Source: an uncultured Granulicella sp.
Lineage (GTDB): Bacteria > Acidobacteriota > Terriglobia > Terriglobales > Acidobacteriaceae
Assembly (NCBI GenBank): GCA_937871785.1
Contig: CALMON010000141.1
Span: forward strand, 1-34,725
Direction of reading: 5' to 3'
DNA length: 34,725 bases
Shown: one piece after another, positions 25,963 through 33,293 of the stretch
Numbering within the stretch: position 1 is the first letter of the stretch
How the letters are laid out: each line of letters opens with the position of its first letter
The notes under the pieces: model-generated
What the model saw: only the letters and a program-made list of their open reading frames with translations
Databases searched by the model: none
What the model was told of the DNA's origin: nothing
Translations under genes and position numbers: made by a program

Positions 25963-26720
25963 GCAAGCCCTGGGCCGATTTCCTGTGCGCCGTGCAGTTT
26001 TTGACGCGGCTGCCGGTGCCGGCGTACGGTTATCGCGACGATTCGCTGTCGAGCGCGGTCAAGTTTTTTCCGCTGGTGGGCGCGTTGCTCGGCGCGGCCG
26101 CGGGCGGGGTGTGGCTGCTGCTCGACCCGCACCTGCCCAGGCTCGTGACCGCCGCTGTGACGGTGGCGTTTCTGGTGCTTGCGACCGGCGCGCTGCACGA
26201 AGACGGCCTGGCCGACTGCGCCGACGGGTTCGGTGGCGGTGTAACGCGGGAGCGGACGCTGGCGATCTTTCGCGACAGCCGCATCGGCAGCTACGGCGGG
26301 GCCGCGCTGGCGTTGAGCCTGCTGTTGCGGGTCGGGTTGCTGGCCGCGTTGACGCGACAGGAAGCGCTGCCCGTGCTTGTGGCGGCGCAAATGCTTTGCC
26401 GCTGGTCGACTCTGCCGTTGAGCCGCTTTTTAGATCCTGCCCGCGCGCGGACGCCGGAAAGCGGCAGCGACGGCCAGGGCGCGCGCGTGGCTCGGCTAAC
26501 ATCGGCCGGGACGCTCGTGTTCGGCACGATCCTTACGTTCGTCGTTGCGGTCGCGCTGCTCCGCGTCCGCGGGCTGACGGCGTGCGCGTCCGCCTGCGTG
26601 GTTACGGGGCTCACGGGCCTGTACTATCGGCGGCGGCTGGGCGGCGTGACGGGCGACTGCTTCGGCGCGACGAATCAACTCACGGAACTTGCCGTGTACG
26701 TGTGCGCGGTGTGGGTATGA
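25959..26720 (+). CDS. cobS: Adenosylcobinamide-GDP ribazoletransferase (cobalamin synthase CobS)
   Basis: Integral membrane enzyme that joins adenosylcobinamide-GDP to alpha-ribazole (phosphate), the last assembly step. 253 residues with about six hydrophobic segments. Landmarks are FLTRLPVP near 16, the acidic metal-binding EDGLADCADGFGGG near 84 and GDCFGATNQLTE near 232. It overlaps cobT upstream and cobC downstream as ATGA. No abnormality seen. Confidence 0.95.
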   Translation: MSKPWADFLCAVQFLTRLPVPAYGYRDDSLSSAVKFFPLVGALLGAAAGGVWLLLDPHLPRLVTAAVTVAFLVLATGALHEDGLADCADGFGGGVTRERTLAIFRDSRIGSYGGAALALSLLLRVGLLAALTRQEALPVLVAAQMLCRWSTLPLSRFLDPARARTPESGSDGQGARVARLTSAGTLVFGTILTFVVAVALLRVRGLTACASACVVTGLTGLYYRRRLGGVTGDCFGATNQLTELAVYVCAVWV

Positions 26721-27280
26721 CGGAGATCGTCTTCGTCCGGCACGCGACGACGGACCTGGCCGGGACGTTTTGCGGCCAGCTTGACCCGCCGTTGAACGCC
26801 TTGGGACGGGAACAGGCACGCGCGCTTGCGGCGGCGGGCGTGGCTCGCGGCGCCGGTGCCGTGTACGCGAGCGATCTTCTCCGCTCGCGCGAAACGGCGT
26901 CCGTGTTCGGGTTTCCGGTCACGCTGGATCCGGCGTGGCGAGAGATCGGCTTCGGTGCCTGGGAAGGCCTGACGTGGGCGGAGGTCGAAGCCCGGGACCG
27001 CGCATACGCGCAGCGCTGGGTGGACGAGTTTCCCCATTGCGCCGCTCCGGGAGGCGAGGCGTTTGAGGATTTCCGCGCAAGGGTATTACGAGCGGCCGAT
27101 GCCTTGCGGCACGAAGCGCCGAGCAAGGGTCGCGTGGCGGTGATCACGCACGGCGGCGTGCTGCGCGTGGTGCTTGAAACGGTGTGCGGCGTTCCTCCGG
27201 CAGAATCCTGGAAGCGGACGCGCGACTACGGTGCCGCCTTTCTGCTAACGGCCGATGGCCGTGCCGAGGCGATCGCATGA
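26717..27280 (+). CDS. cobC: Alpha-ribazole phosphatase (CobC, histidine phosphatase family)
   Basis: Histidine phosphatase of 187 residues, expected to dephosphorylate alpha-ribazole-5'-phosphate or cobalamin-5'-phosphate. The catalytic motif is VRHATTD (the RHGE variant RHAT) at 7-13; the second-half ITHGGVLR holds the other active His, and SDLLRSRETA and WREIGFGAWEG are typical of the family. The substrate is assigned from its place between cobS and later cob genes; phosphoglycerate mutase-like proteins share these motifs. The true ATG (26717) is inside the track ORF and overlaps cobS as ATGA. Confidence 0.92.
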   Translation: MTEIVFVRHATTDLAGTFCGQLDPPLNALGREQARALAAAGVARGAGAVYASDLLRSRETASVFGFPVTLDPAWREIGFGAWEGLTWAEVEARDRAYAQRWVDEFPHCAAPGGEAFEDFRARVLRAADALRHEAPSKGRVAVITHGGVLRVVLETVCGVPPAESWKRTRDYGAAFLLTADGRAEAIA

Positions 27281-28092
27281 GCGGCCCGGCGGGGGTGACT
27301 GTGCGGGAGTTGGCGGCGTGGGGTTTCGACGCGTACGCGTACCGGCCGACGGAAATGCGAGCTTTGCCCACGGCTTCGGTGAGTGTCCGAGTCTCTCGTG
27401 AAGCGGCGGTCTCGGAGCTGTCGCCTACACTGCAAGCCGTTGCTGAAGGGCATAGAACTCGCGCCGATCTCCACTTCGAAATGCGCGGTCTCGACTGGTC
27501 GATCGCGGAGGTCGATCTCCGCGCGCTGCTGTCGTTTCAGCGCCGGGTGGCGTTCCCTCCGGAAGCTCTCGCGTCGGCGCTGCCCGCGGCGAACGACCCC
27601 GAGGGGCTCGTCTCGTTCTGCTTTCCCCCGTCGCGTTCCGTGGCGTACCACCTTCTCCCGCAGGAAGGAAGCGCGGCTGTCTTCGACTCGGTCGATCCGA
27701 ACCTGCAGCTTCGCGTCGACCCCGGCTCTGCGACGCCGCTTTCACTCTACGCGGGTAGCCCGTTTGTGGAGGCCGCGATGTTTGGCGGGCGGGTGTTTCT
27801 GCGCGACGGGTATCATCGGGCGTACCGGCTGTTGCGCGCCGGTGTCGTGCGGGTGCCGGCGATCGTTGTCCGGGCGCGCACGCTCGCCGAACTCGGCGCG
27901 GACAGGCCATGGTTTTTTCCGCCGGAGGTCCTGTTCTCAAACGACCCGCCGCGCGTGCGTGACTTCCTCGACGACGCGAAAACGATTTCCTACTCTCGGC
28001 CCGTCCTGCGCAAAAGGCTGCGTCTGATGGTGAAGGAAGAGCTTGTGCCTGAAGAGCTTACCTCGCAAGACAACAAAGGAGAACGACGATGA
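27277..28092 (+). CDS. Unknown protein in the cobalamin operon, ParB/sulfiredoxin-like motif
   Basis: I do not recognise a named family. The 271-residue, apparently soluble protein has no signal peptide or membrane helix. Residues 170-200 read FLRDGYHRAYRLLRAG then VRVPAIV, the pattern of the ParB/sulfiredoxin fold, where a G-x-H-R or GERR element binds nucleotide phosphates. A basic segment (RPVLRKRLRL) lies near 241-250. It overlaps cobC and the adenosyltransferase gene as ATGA on both sides, so it is made with the cobalamin enzymes. A nucleotide-binding or kinase role is a guess; a structural or regulatory role is possible. Confidence 0.85.
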   Translation: MSGPAGVTVRELAAWGFDAYAYRPTEMRALPTASVSVRVSREAAVSELSPTLQAVAEGHRTRADLHFEMRGLDWSIAEVDLRALLSFQRRVAFPPEALASALPAANDPEGLVSFCFPPSRSVAYHLLPQEGSAAVFDSVDPNLQLRVDPGSATPLSLYAGSPFVEAAMFGGRVFLRDGYHRAYRLLRAGVVRVPAIVVRARTLAELGADRPWFFPPEVLFSNDPPRVRDFLDDAKTISYSRPVLRKRLRLMVKEELVPEELTSQDNKGERR

Positions 28093-28664
28093 GCATTGCA
28101 ACCAAGCGCGGCGACGGCGGGCAGACAGGTCTGGCCGGCGGCATCCGCGTGTCGAAAGCCGACCTGCGCGTGGAGGCGTACGGCACGGTCGACGAGCTGA
28201 ACAGCTTTATGGGTTTCGCGCGCAGTATCTGCTCGCACGAAGAAATTTCCGCGTGGACCGAGGACATTCAGCGCACACTGTTTCGTGTCGGCTCGGCGCT
28301 CGCGACGCCACCTGAAAGCAGCAAGAAACCGCCGGCCATCACGGGGGAAGACGTCGACAAGCTGACCGGGTGGGTGGAGCACATTGAGGGCATCGAAGGC
28401 GTGCTTTCGGACTGGTCGCTGCCCGGCGCGCATCGTGAATCGTCTGCCTATGAGATGGCGCGCACGGTGTGCCGCCGCGCGGAACGCTGCGCGGTGCGGT
28501 TTGTGGAAAGCGGCGGCGTGACCGAGCCGACGGTCATCGCGTACCTCAACCGCCTGTCCGACCTCCTGTGGCTGATGGGCCGCTGGATTGAGTTCAACGC
28601 GGGCATCGACGCGCGGCTGCGCGACGACTCCAAGGCGGGGCCCAAGTGGTCGCGGGCCTGGTGA
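28089..28664 (+). CDS. pduO: Cob(I)alamin adenosyltransferase, PduO type
   Basis: Transfers the 5'-deoxyadenosyl group of ATP to cob(I)alamin or cobinamide. 191 residues, all-helical PduO type. Landmarks are the N-terminal ATP loop TKRGDGGQTGLAGG, RVEAYGTVDELNSFMG, ARTVCRRAER near 125 and YLNRLSDLLWLMGRW near 155. The segment before ARTVCRRAER (GAHRESSAYEM) departs from the common GG-x-A-A-LH form. A GGAG sequence precedes the ATG. It overlaps the unknown gene upstream and bluB downstream. Confidence 0.94.
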   Translation: MSIATKRGDGGQTGLAGGIRVSKADLRVEAYGTVDELNSFMGFARSICSHEEISAWTEDIQRTLFRVGSALATPPESSKKPPAITGEDVDKLTGWVEHIEGIEGVLSDWSLPGAHRESSAYEMARTVCRRAERCAVRFVESGGVTEPTVIAYLNRLSDLLWLMGRWIEFNAGIDARLRDDSKAGPKWSRAW

Positions 28665-29389
28665 GCGAAGAGGCACAAGGCTTCGTCGGGGCGGGAGCCG
28701 CGAAAGCTAAGCCGGGCTCAAAAGCCGCGCCGTTCAGCGACGGGGAGCGCGCGGCGGTGTATCGCGCGATCGCCGAACGGCGAGATGTGCGCCGGGGGTT
28801 CTTGCCGGAGCCGCTGCCTGACGACGTGCTCGACCGCCTGCTGCACGCGGCGCATCAGTCGCCCTCGGTAGGCTTGATGCAGCCGACACGCTTCATCGTC
28901 GTGCGCGACGCGCAGGTGCGGCGAAGGGTGTACGAAGCGTTTTTGCAGGCCAACGTGGCCGCCTCCGCAGGGTACGATGACGTGCGCCGCGAGCGGTATG
29001 CCGGGCTAAAGCTCGACGGTCTGCTGGAAGCTCCGCAACATATCTGCCTCGTGTGCGAAACCGGAAGCGCGCGCGGGCACGGGCTGGGACGGCAGACGAT
29101 GCCGGAAACGGCTGTGTACTCGACCGTCTGCGCGGCGCAGAACCTGTGGCTGGCGGCACGCGCGGAAGGCGTCGGCGTAGGCTGGGTAAGCATTTTTGAG
29201 CCGGCGGCGCTGCGGGCGATCCTTGAACTCCCCGAAGCGCTGACGCCGGTGGCGTACCTGTGCGTCGGCTATGTGGATCGCTTTGCCGAGGGGCCCGACC
29301 TGGAGCGTTTCGGCTGGGAATGGCGCGCGAAGCTGACGGAGTGTGTGCGCTACGAACGCTGGGGTGGCGCGAGCGAGGATGGACATTGA
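28661..29389 (+). CDS. bluB: 5,6-dimethylbenzimidazole synthase (BluB)
   Basis: Nitroreductase-fold enzyme that breaks down reduced FMN with oxygen to make DMB, the lower ligand of cobalamin. About 242 residues. Landmarks are the FMN-binding RRDVRRGFLPEPL near 40, AAHQSPSVGLMQPTRF, MPETAVYSTVCAAQNLWLAARAEG (quoted in part) and GVGWVSIFEP. An extra ~30-residue N-terminal stretch precedes the fold. The track start is GTG 28646; I prefer GTG 28661, which gives the GTGA overlap seen throughout the operon. Its presence implies aerobic DMB synthesis and matches cobT nearby. Confidence 0.94.
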   Translation: MSEEAQGFVGAGAAKAKPGSKAAPFSDGERAAVYRAIAERRDVRRGFLPEPLPDDVLDRLLHAAHQSPSVGLMQPTRFIVVRDAQVRRRVYEAFLQANVAASAGYDDVRRERYAGLKLDGLLEAPQHICLVCETGSARGHGLGRQTMPETAVYSTVCAAQNLWLAARAEGVGVGWVSIFEPAALRAILELPEALTPVAYLCVGYVDRFAEGPDLERFGWEWRAKLTECVRYERWGGASEDGH

Positions 29390-30963
29390 GGGCGCGCGCG
29401 CTGATGGTGCTCGGCACGGGATCGCACGTGGGCAAATCGCTGCTGACGGCGGGGCTTTGCCGCGTGCTGGCGCAGGAAGGCGTGCGGGTAGCGCCGTTCA
29501 AGGCGCAGAACATGTCGCTCAACTCCGCCGCCACGGTCGAAGGCCTGGAGATTGGCCGCGCGCAGGCGATGCAGGCCGAAGCCTGCGGGGTCCCGGCGTC
29601 GGTGCACATGAATCCCGTGCTGCTGAAGCCGTCGGGCAACATGACGTCGCAGGTGGTGGTGCGCGGAAAAATCTGGGGGCAGCTTTCAGCGGCGGACTAC
29701 CATCAGCGCCGCGTCAAAGAGTTGCTGCCGTTGATCGCCGAAAGCTACGAAACGCTCGCGGCGGCGTATGACGTCATCGTGCTCGAAGGCGCGGGCTCGC
29801 CTGCCGAGATCAATCTGAAGCAGAACGACATCGTGAACATGCGCATGGCGGCGCTGGCCGACGCGGCCTGCGTTCTGGTCGGCGACATCGACTGCGGCGG
29901 CGTGTTCGCGTCGCTGTTCGGCACGGTCGCGCTGCTGGAGCCGGACGAAGCGGAGCGCATCCGCGGCTTCGTCGTCAACAAATTTCGCGGAGATGTCGCG
30001 CTGCTGGAGCCCGGCATCGCGATGATCGAAGATCGGCTCGGGAAGCCGTGCGTGGGCGTGGTGCCGTGGCTCGCGGGGCTTGCAGTCGACGAAGAAGACA
30101 GCGTGTCGCTGGAGAGCCTGGCCGGCAACCCTTCCGAATGGGCTGACCGCAGCCATCCGTGGCGTCGCCTGCGCGTGGCGGTAATCGCGCTGCCGTCGTT
30201 TTCAAACTTCACGGATTTCGATGCGCTACGTTCCGAGCCCTGCGTTTCGCTGGTCTTTACCCGCGAGCGCCACGTGCTGGCGCAGGCGGATGTCGTGGTG
30301 CTTCCGGGCAGCAAGGAAACCGCGGCCGACCTCCTCTGGATGCGCGACCACGGGCTGGCCGCTGAAGTGAGCCGCTTCGCCGAGCGTGGGCTCGTGACCG
30401 GAATTTGCGGCGGCCTGCAAATGCTTGGGGAAACCATTGCCGACCCGGAGGGCATCGAGAGCGGCGGTGGGTGCGCCGGGCTCGGCCTGCTTCCGTTGCG
30501 CACCGTGATGCAGCCGCGTAAAACAACGCAGCTTGCTTCCGGCACGACCGTGGGCGGCACGCTGTTCGGGCAGCCCTGCCCGCCGGTTCCGGTGGCGGGG
30601 TATGAGATTCACGTGGGCTCGAGCCTGGCGCAGGTCGGCGCGAGTGCGTTCGCGGACTTGCGCGTCGCCGGTGCCACGCAGTCCTTTGCGGACGGTTGCG
30701 TATCCGCCGACTCGCGCGTCTTCGGCACGTATCTGCACGGCGTCTTCGATGCCGATGAGTTTCGCCACGCGTGGATCGCGGCGGCGCGCTCCTTCCATGA
30801 GCTTACCCCCGCGGACACCCTGGAGCGCTGGGGCGAAAAGCGCCGCGAGTCGTTTGATCGCCTTGCCGACGCGGTTCGGTCGGCCATGGACCTGCCGCGT
30901 ATCTTCGGCTGGCTCGGCCTGCCTTACCGTGGCTCTTCTGAAGAAGCGCGAGGACCGCAGTGA
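29386..30963 (+). CDS. cobQ: Cobyric acid synthase (CobQ/CbiP)
   Basis: Glutamine-dependent amidase that converts adenosylcobyrinate a,c-diamide to cobyric acid by amidating side chains b, d, e and g. 525 residues. The N-terminal ATP site is ALMVLGTGSHVGKS; FKAQNMSLNS and SQVVVRGKIWGQLSA follow; the glutaminase domain has its nucleophile Cys in GICGGLQMLG and GTYLHGVF near the end. The start is TTG 29386, overlapping bluB as TTGA with AGGA upstream; ATG 29404 would cut into the conserved first strand. The track start is 42 codons too early. Confidence 0.95.
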   Translation: MRARALMVLGTGSHVGKSLLTAGLCRVLAQEGVRVAPFKAQNMSLNSAATVEGLEIGRAQAMQAEACGVPASVHMNPVLLKPSGNMTSQVVVRGKIWGQLSAADYHQRRVKELLPLIAESYETLAAAYDVIVLEGAGSPAEINLKQNDIVNMRMAALADAACVLVGDIDCGGVFASLFGTVALLEPDEAERIRGFVVNKFRGDVALLEPGIAMIEDRLGKPCVGVVPWLAGLAVDEEDSVSLESLAGNPSEWADRSHPWRRLRVAVIALPSFSNFTDFDALRSEPCVSLVFTRERHVLAQADVVVLPGSKETAADLLWMRDHGLAAEVSRFAERGLVTGICGGLQMLGETIADPEGIESGGGCAGLGLLPLRTVMQPRKTTQLASGTTVGGTLFGQPCPPVPVAGYEIHVGSSLAQVGASAFADLRVAGATQSFADGCVSADSRVFGTYLHGVFDADEFRHAWIAAARSFHELTPADTLERWGEKRRESFDRLADAVRSAMDLPRIFGWLGLPYRGSSEEARGPQ

Positions 30964-31949
30964 AGCGCGAACACCTGCTGACGCTTTCCGTGCTCGCCGA
31001 CGCCGTGGCGGGTGACCCCGAGTGGTTCCCCCATCCGGTGCGCCTGATTGGCTGGTGCATCGGCCGGGGGGAGCGCGCCTTGCGTCGGCCGGGGCAGAGC
31101 GCGTTGGCGGAGTTTGCGCTGGGTGCGGCGTTGACCGGCGGCGTCGTGGCCGGTACGTATGCCGCAACGTCGGTGAGCCTCGGCCTGCTTCGGCGTCGTT
31201 CACCACTGCTGGGTGAGGCCGCGGACCTGCTGCTCGGCTGGACGTGCCTTGCCGCGCGCAATCTCCGCGACGAAGCGGCCTGCGTCGTCCGCGCCCTTGC
31301 GGCCGAGGACCTTCCGCTGGCCCGTCGGCGGCTGGCGCGCATCGTTGGCAGGGATACGGCGGACCTTGACGCCTCCGAGATCAGCCGCGCGGTGGTGGAA
31401 ACTGTGGCGGAAAGCGCTTCGGACGGCGTGGTCGCGCCGCTGTTCTACCTGGCCGTGGGCGGCGCTCCGCTGGCGATGGCGTACAAGGCGGTCAATACGC
31501 TGGACTCAATGATCGGCAATGCGGACGCGCGCTACTTCTATTTCGGCAAAGCCGCGGCGCGGCTGGACGATGCGGCAAATTTCCTTCCCGCCCGGCTGAC
31601 CGCCGCTGCTCTGGTCGCCGCTGCGGCGGCTTCAGGCCAGGGCCGCGTCGCCTTCAACACCTGGCAACAGGACGGCGGCCTGCACAAAAGCCCCAACGCC
31701 GGTCAACCTGAAGCCGCGATGTCCGGGGCGCTGCAGGTGCGGCTGGGAGGCGGCAACCACTATGCCGGCGAGTGGATTGCGGCGGCAGCCATCGGCGGAG
31801 ACTACCCGCCGCCCGCCGCGGCCGACGCACGCCGGTCGGTCCGCCTGATGGCGGCCGCCACCCTGCTGGCCACTGCCGTGCTGGCCACTGCTGCCATGGC
31901 CGCCGCCGCCATAGCCGCCGGTAGGCGGCCACGCGAGGCACGGTTATGA
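30960..31949 (+). CDS. cbiB: Adenosylcobinamide-phosphate synthase (CbiB)
   Basis: Membrane enzyme that attaches (R)-1-aminopropan-2-ol phosphate to cobyric acid. 329 residues with about five hydrophobic segments. Landmarks are ADAVAGDPEWFPHPVRLIG near 12, AESASDGVVAPLFY near 150, AYKAVNTLDSMIG near 172 and KSPNAGQPEAAMSGAL near 242. The C-terminal ~35 residues are an Ala-rich hydrophobic stretch. GTG 30960 overlaps cobQ as GTGA; the stop overlaps cobD as ATGA. Confidence 0.95.
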   Translation: MKREHLLTLSVLADAVAGDPEWFPHPVRLIGWCIGRGERALRRPGQSALAEFALGAALTGGVVAGTYAATSVSLGLLRRRSPLLGEAADLLLGWTCLAARNLRDEAACVVRALAAEDLPLARRRLARIVGRDTADLDASEISRAVVETVAESASDGVVAPLFYLAVGGAPLAMAYKAVNTLDSMIGNADARYFYFGKAAARLDDAANFLPARLTAAALVAAAAASGQGRVAFNTWQQDGGLHKSPNAGQPEAAMSGALQVRLGGGNHYAGEWIAAAAIGGDYPPPAAADARRSVRLMAAATLLATAVLATAAMAAAAIAAGRRPREARL

Positions 31950-33028
31950 TGCGAGACATGGCGCACGACACCCAACACGGCGGCCAGCCCCACGCCGTGG
32001 CTCGACAACTCGGCCTGCCGGCGGCGGACTTCCTCGACTTCAGCGCAAACATCAACCCCGACGGCCCTCCGCCTGGAGTGCTCGACGGCTTGCGGGATGC
32101 GCTGGGAAACGCCGGCACGTTGACCCGCTACCCGGACCTCGGCAACCGCGATCTGAAGCAGGCGCTTTCCGCTTACGTGGGCGTTTCGCCGGAGCAGATT
32201 GTGGTGGCAAGCGGCTTCGTTTCGCTGCTGGAAGCCGCGCTGCGCGTGCTGCCGATCCGCTCCTGCGTGGTTCCCGTGCCCGCGTTCAACGAGTATCGAC
32301 GCTGCCTGGAACAGGACGGCGTCGACATGGTGCCGCTGCCGTTGCGGCCGGATCAGGGCTTCGCGTACGCAACAAGTGAGTTGCTCGGGGGATCCGCCGA
32401 CGCGATCCTCCTGGCCAATCCGCAGAATCCCACGGGCGTGCTGGCGAGCGCGGCGCGTTTGACCGAGCTCGTCGACGGCGCGCGGCGACAAGGCAAATTT
32501 GTGTTGCTCGATGAAGCGTTCATCGACTATGCGCCGGCCGACTCCATGACACCGCTGGTCGAGGCGAACGACCACCTGATCGTCTTCCGATCGTTGACGA
32601 AATGCTTCGCTATCCCCGGCCTTCGTGTGGCGTACGCCGTCGCGGCGAAAGCGGTAGCAGGCGAGCTTGAAGAGCACGTGGCGCCCTGGTCTGTGACGAC
32701 GCTGGCGAGCGTCGGCGCGATCGCGGCGTTAGGGGACCGGGACTACATCGCGGCCCTTTCGGAGCGGAACCGCCTGCGCCGCGAGGTCCTGCGTGAGGGG
32801 CTGCGGGTGCTCGGTGTGGCGACGTACCCGGGCGCCGCCAACTACCTGCTGGCACGGCTGCCCGCGGGTGTTTCGGCGGCCGATCTGTGGCGATCGCTGG
32901 CGGCACGCGGCTTTTTGCTGCGGGCCTGCGACAACTTCGAAGGCTTGGGCCCCGGCCACCTGCGTCTAGCGGTCCGAAGCGACAGCGACAACGCTCTGCT
33001 GCTCAGGGAGCTACGCCGCCGCGTATAG
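31946..33028 (+). CDS. cobD: L-threonine-O-3-phosphate decarboxylase (CobD)
   Basis: Pyridoxal-phosphate enzyme of the aminotransferase class I/II fold that makes (R)-1-aminopropan-2-ol phosphate for CbiB. 360 residues. Landmarks are DFSANINPDGPP near 31, YPDLGNRDL near 62, ANPQNPTG near 158, LDEAFIDY near 188 and the PLP lysine Lys219 in SLTKCFAIPGLRVAY. Histidinol-phosphate aminotransferase is the close alternative, but the DFSxNINP start and the context next to cbiB favour CobD. It needs L-threonine phosphate, and no recognised threonine kinase gene is in the window. Last gene of the overlapping run; no terminator is visible after it. Confidence 0.93.
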   Translation: MMRDMAHDTQHGGQPHAVARQLGLPAADFLDFSANINPDGPPPGVLDGLRDALGNAGTLTRYPDLGNRDLKQALSAYVGVSPEQIVVASGFVSLLEAALRVLPIRSCVVPVPAFNEYRRCLEQDGVDMVPLPLRPDQGFAYATSELLGGSADAILLANPQNPTGVLASAARLTELVDGARRQGKFVLLDEAFIDYAPADSMTPLVEANDHLIVFRSLTKCFAIPGLRVAYAVAAKAVAGELEEHVAPWSVTTLASVGAIAALGDRDYIAALSERNRLRREVLREGLRVLGVATYPGAANYLLARLPAGVSAADLWRSLAARGFLLRACDNFEGLGPGHLRLAVRSDSDNALLLRELRRRV

Positions 33029-33062
33029 CTCCCGCGACACTTACGGCACCTACAATCGCTTC

Positions 33063-33293
33063 GTGTTCGTGGTCCTCATCCTTGTCGCGTTGCTTGCCCT
33101 GATCCTTTTACAGCGATATGCCCCTTCGCAGCGAAGAGGTTTGAACCCGATCGTCGTCCTTCTCTTGCTGTCTTGCGGTGTTGTCCCTGCGTTTCTTTAC
33201 CTGCTTACCTGCTCGTACGCACGGGAGCCTTCGGCACGACGGGGACTGCGGGCGGCGTTGGAGGAAGCGGCGAAGCGGCCGACGTCTTCCTGA
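33063..33293 (+). CDS. Possible small membrane protein
   Basis: A 76-residue frame with a GTG start and two hydrophobic segments (about 2-17 and 29-49). It begins 34 bp after cobD in the same direction, and its last ~89 bases overlap the convergent DUF4097 gene, so part of it is antisense coding. No good ribosome site and no recognised family. Could be a real short gene or chance. Confidence 0.35.
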   Translation: MFVVLILVALLALILLQRYAPSQRRGLNPIVVLLLLSCGVVPAFLYLLTCSYAREPSARRGLRAALEEAAKRPTSS

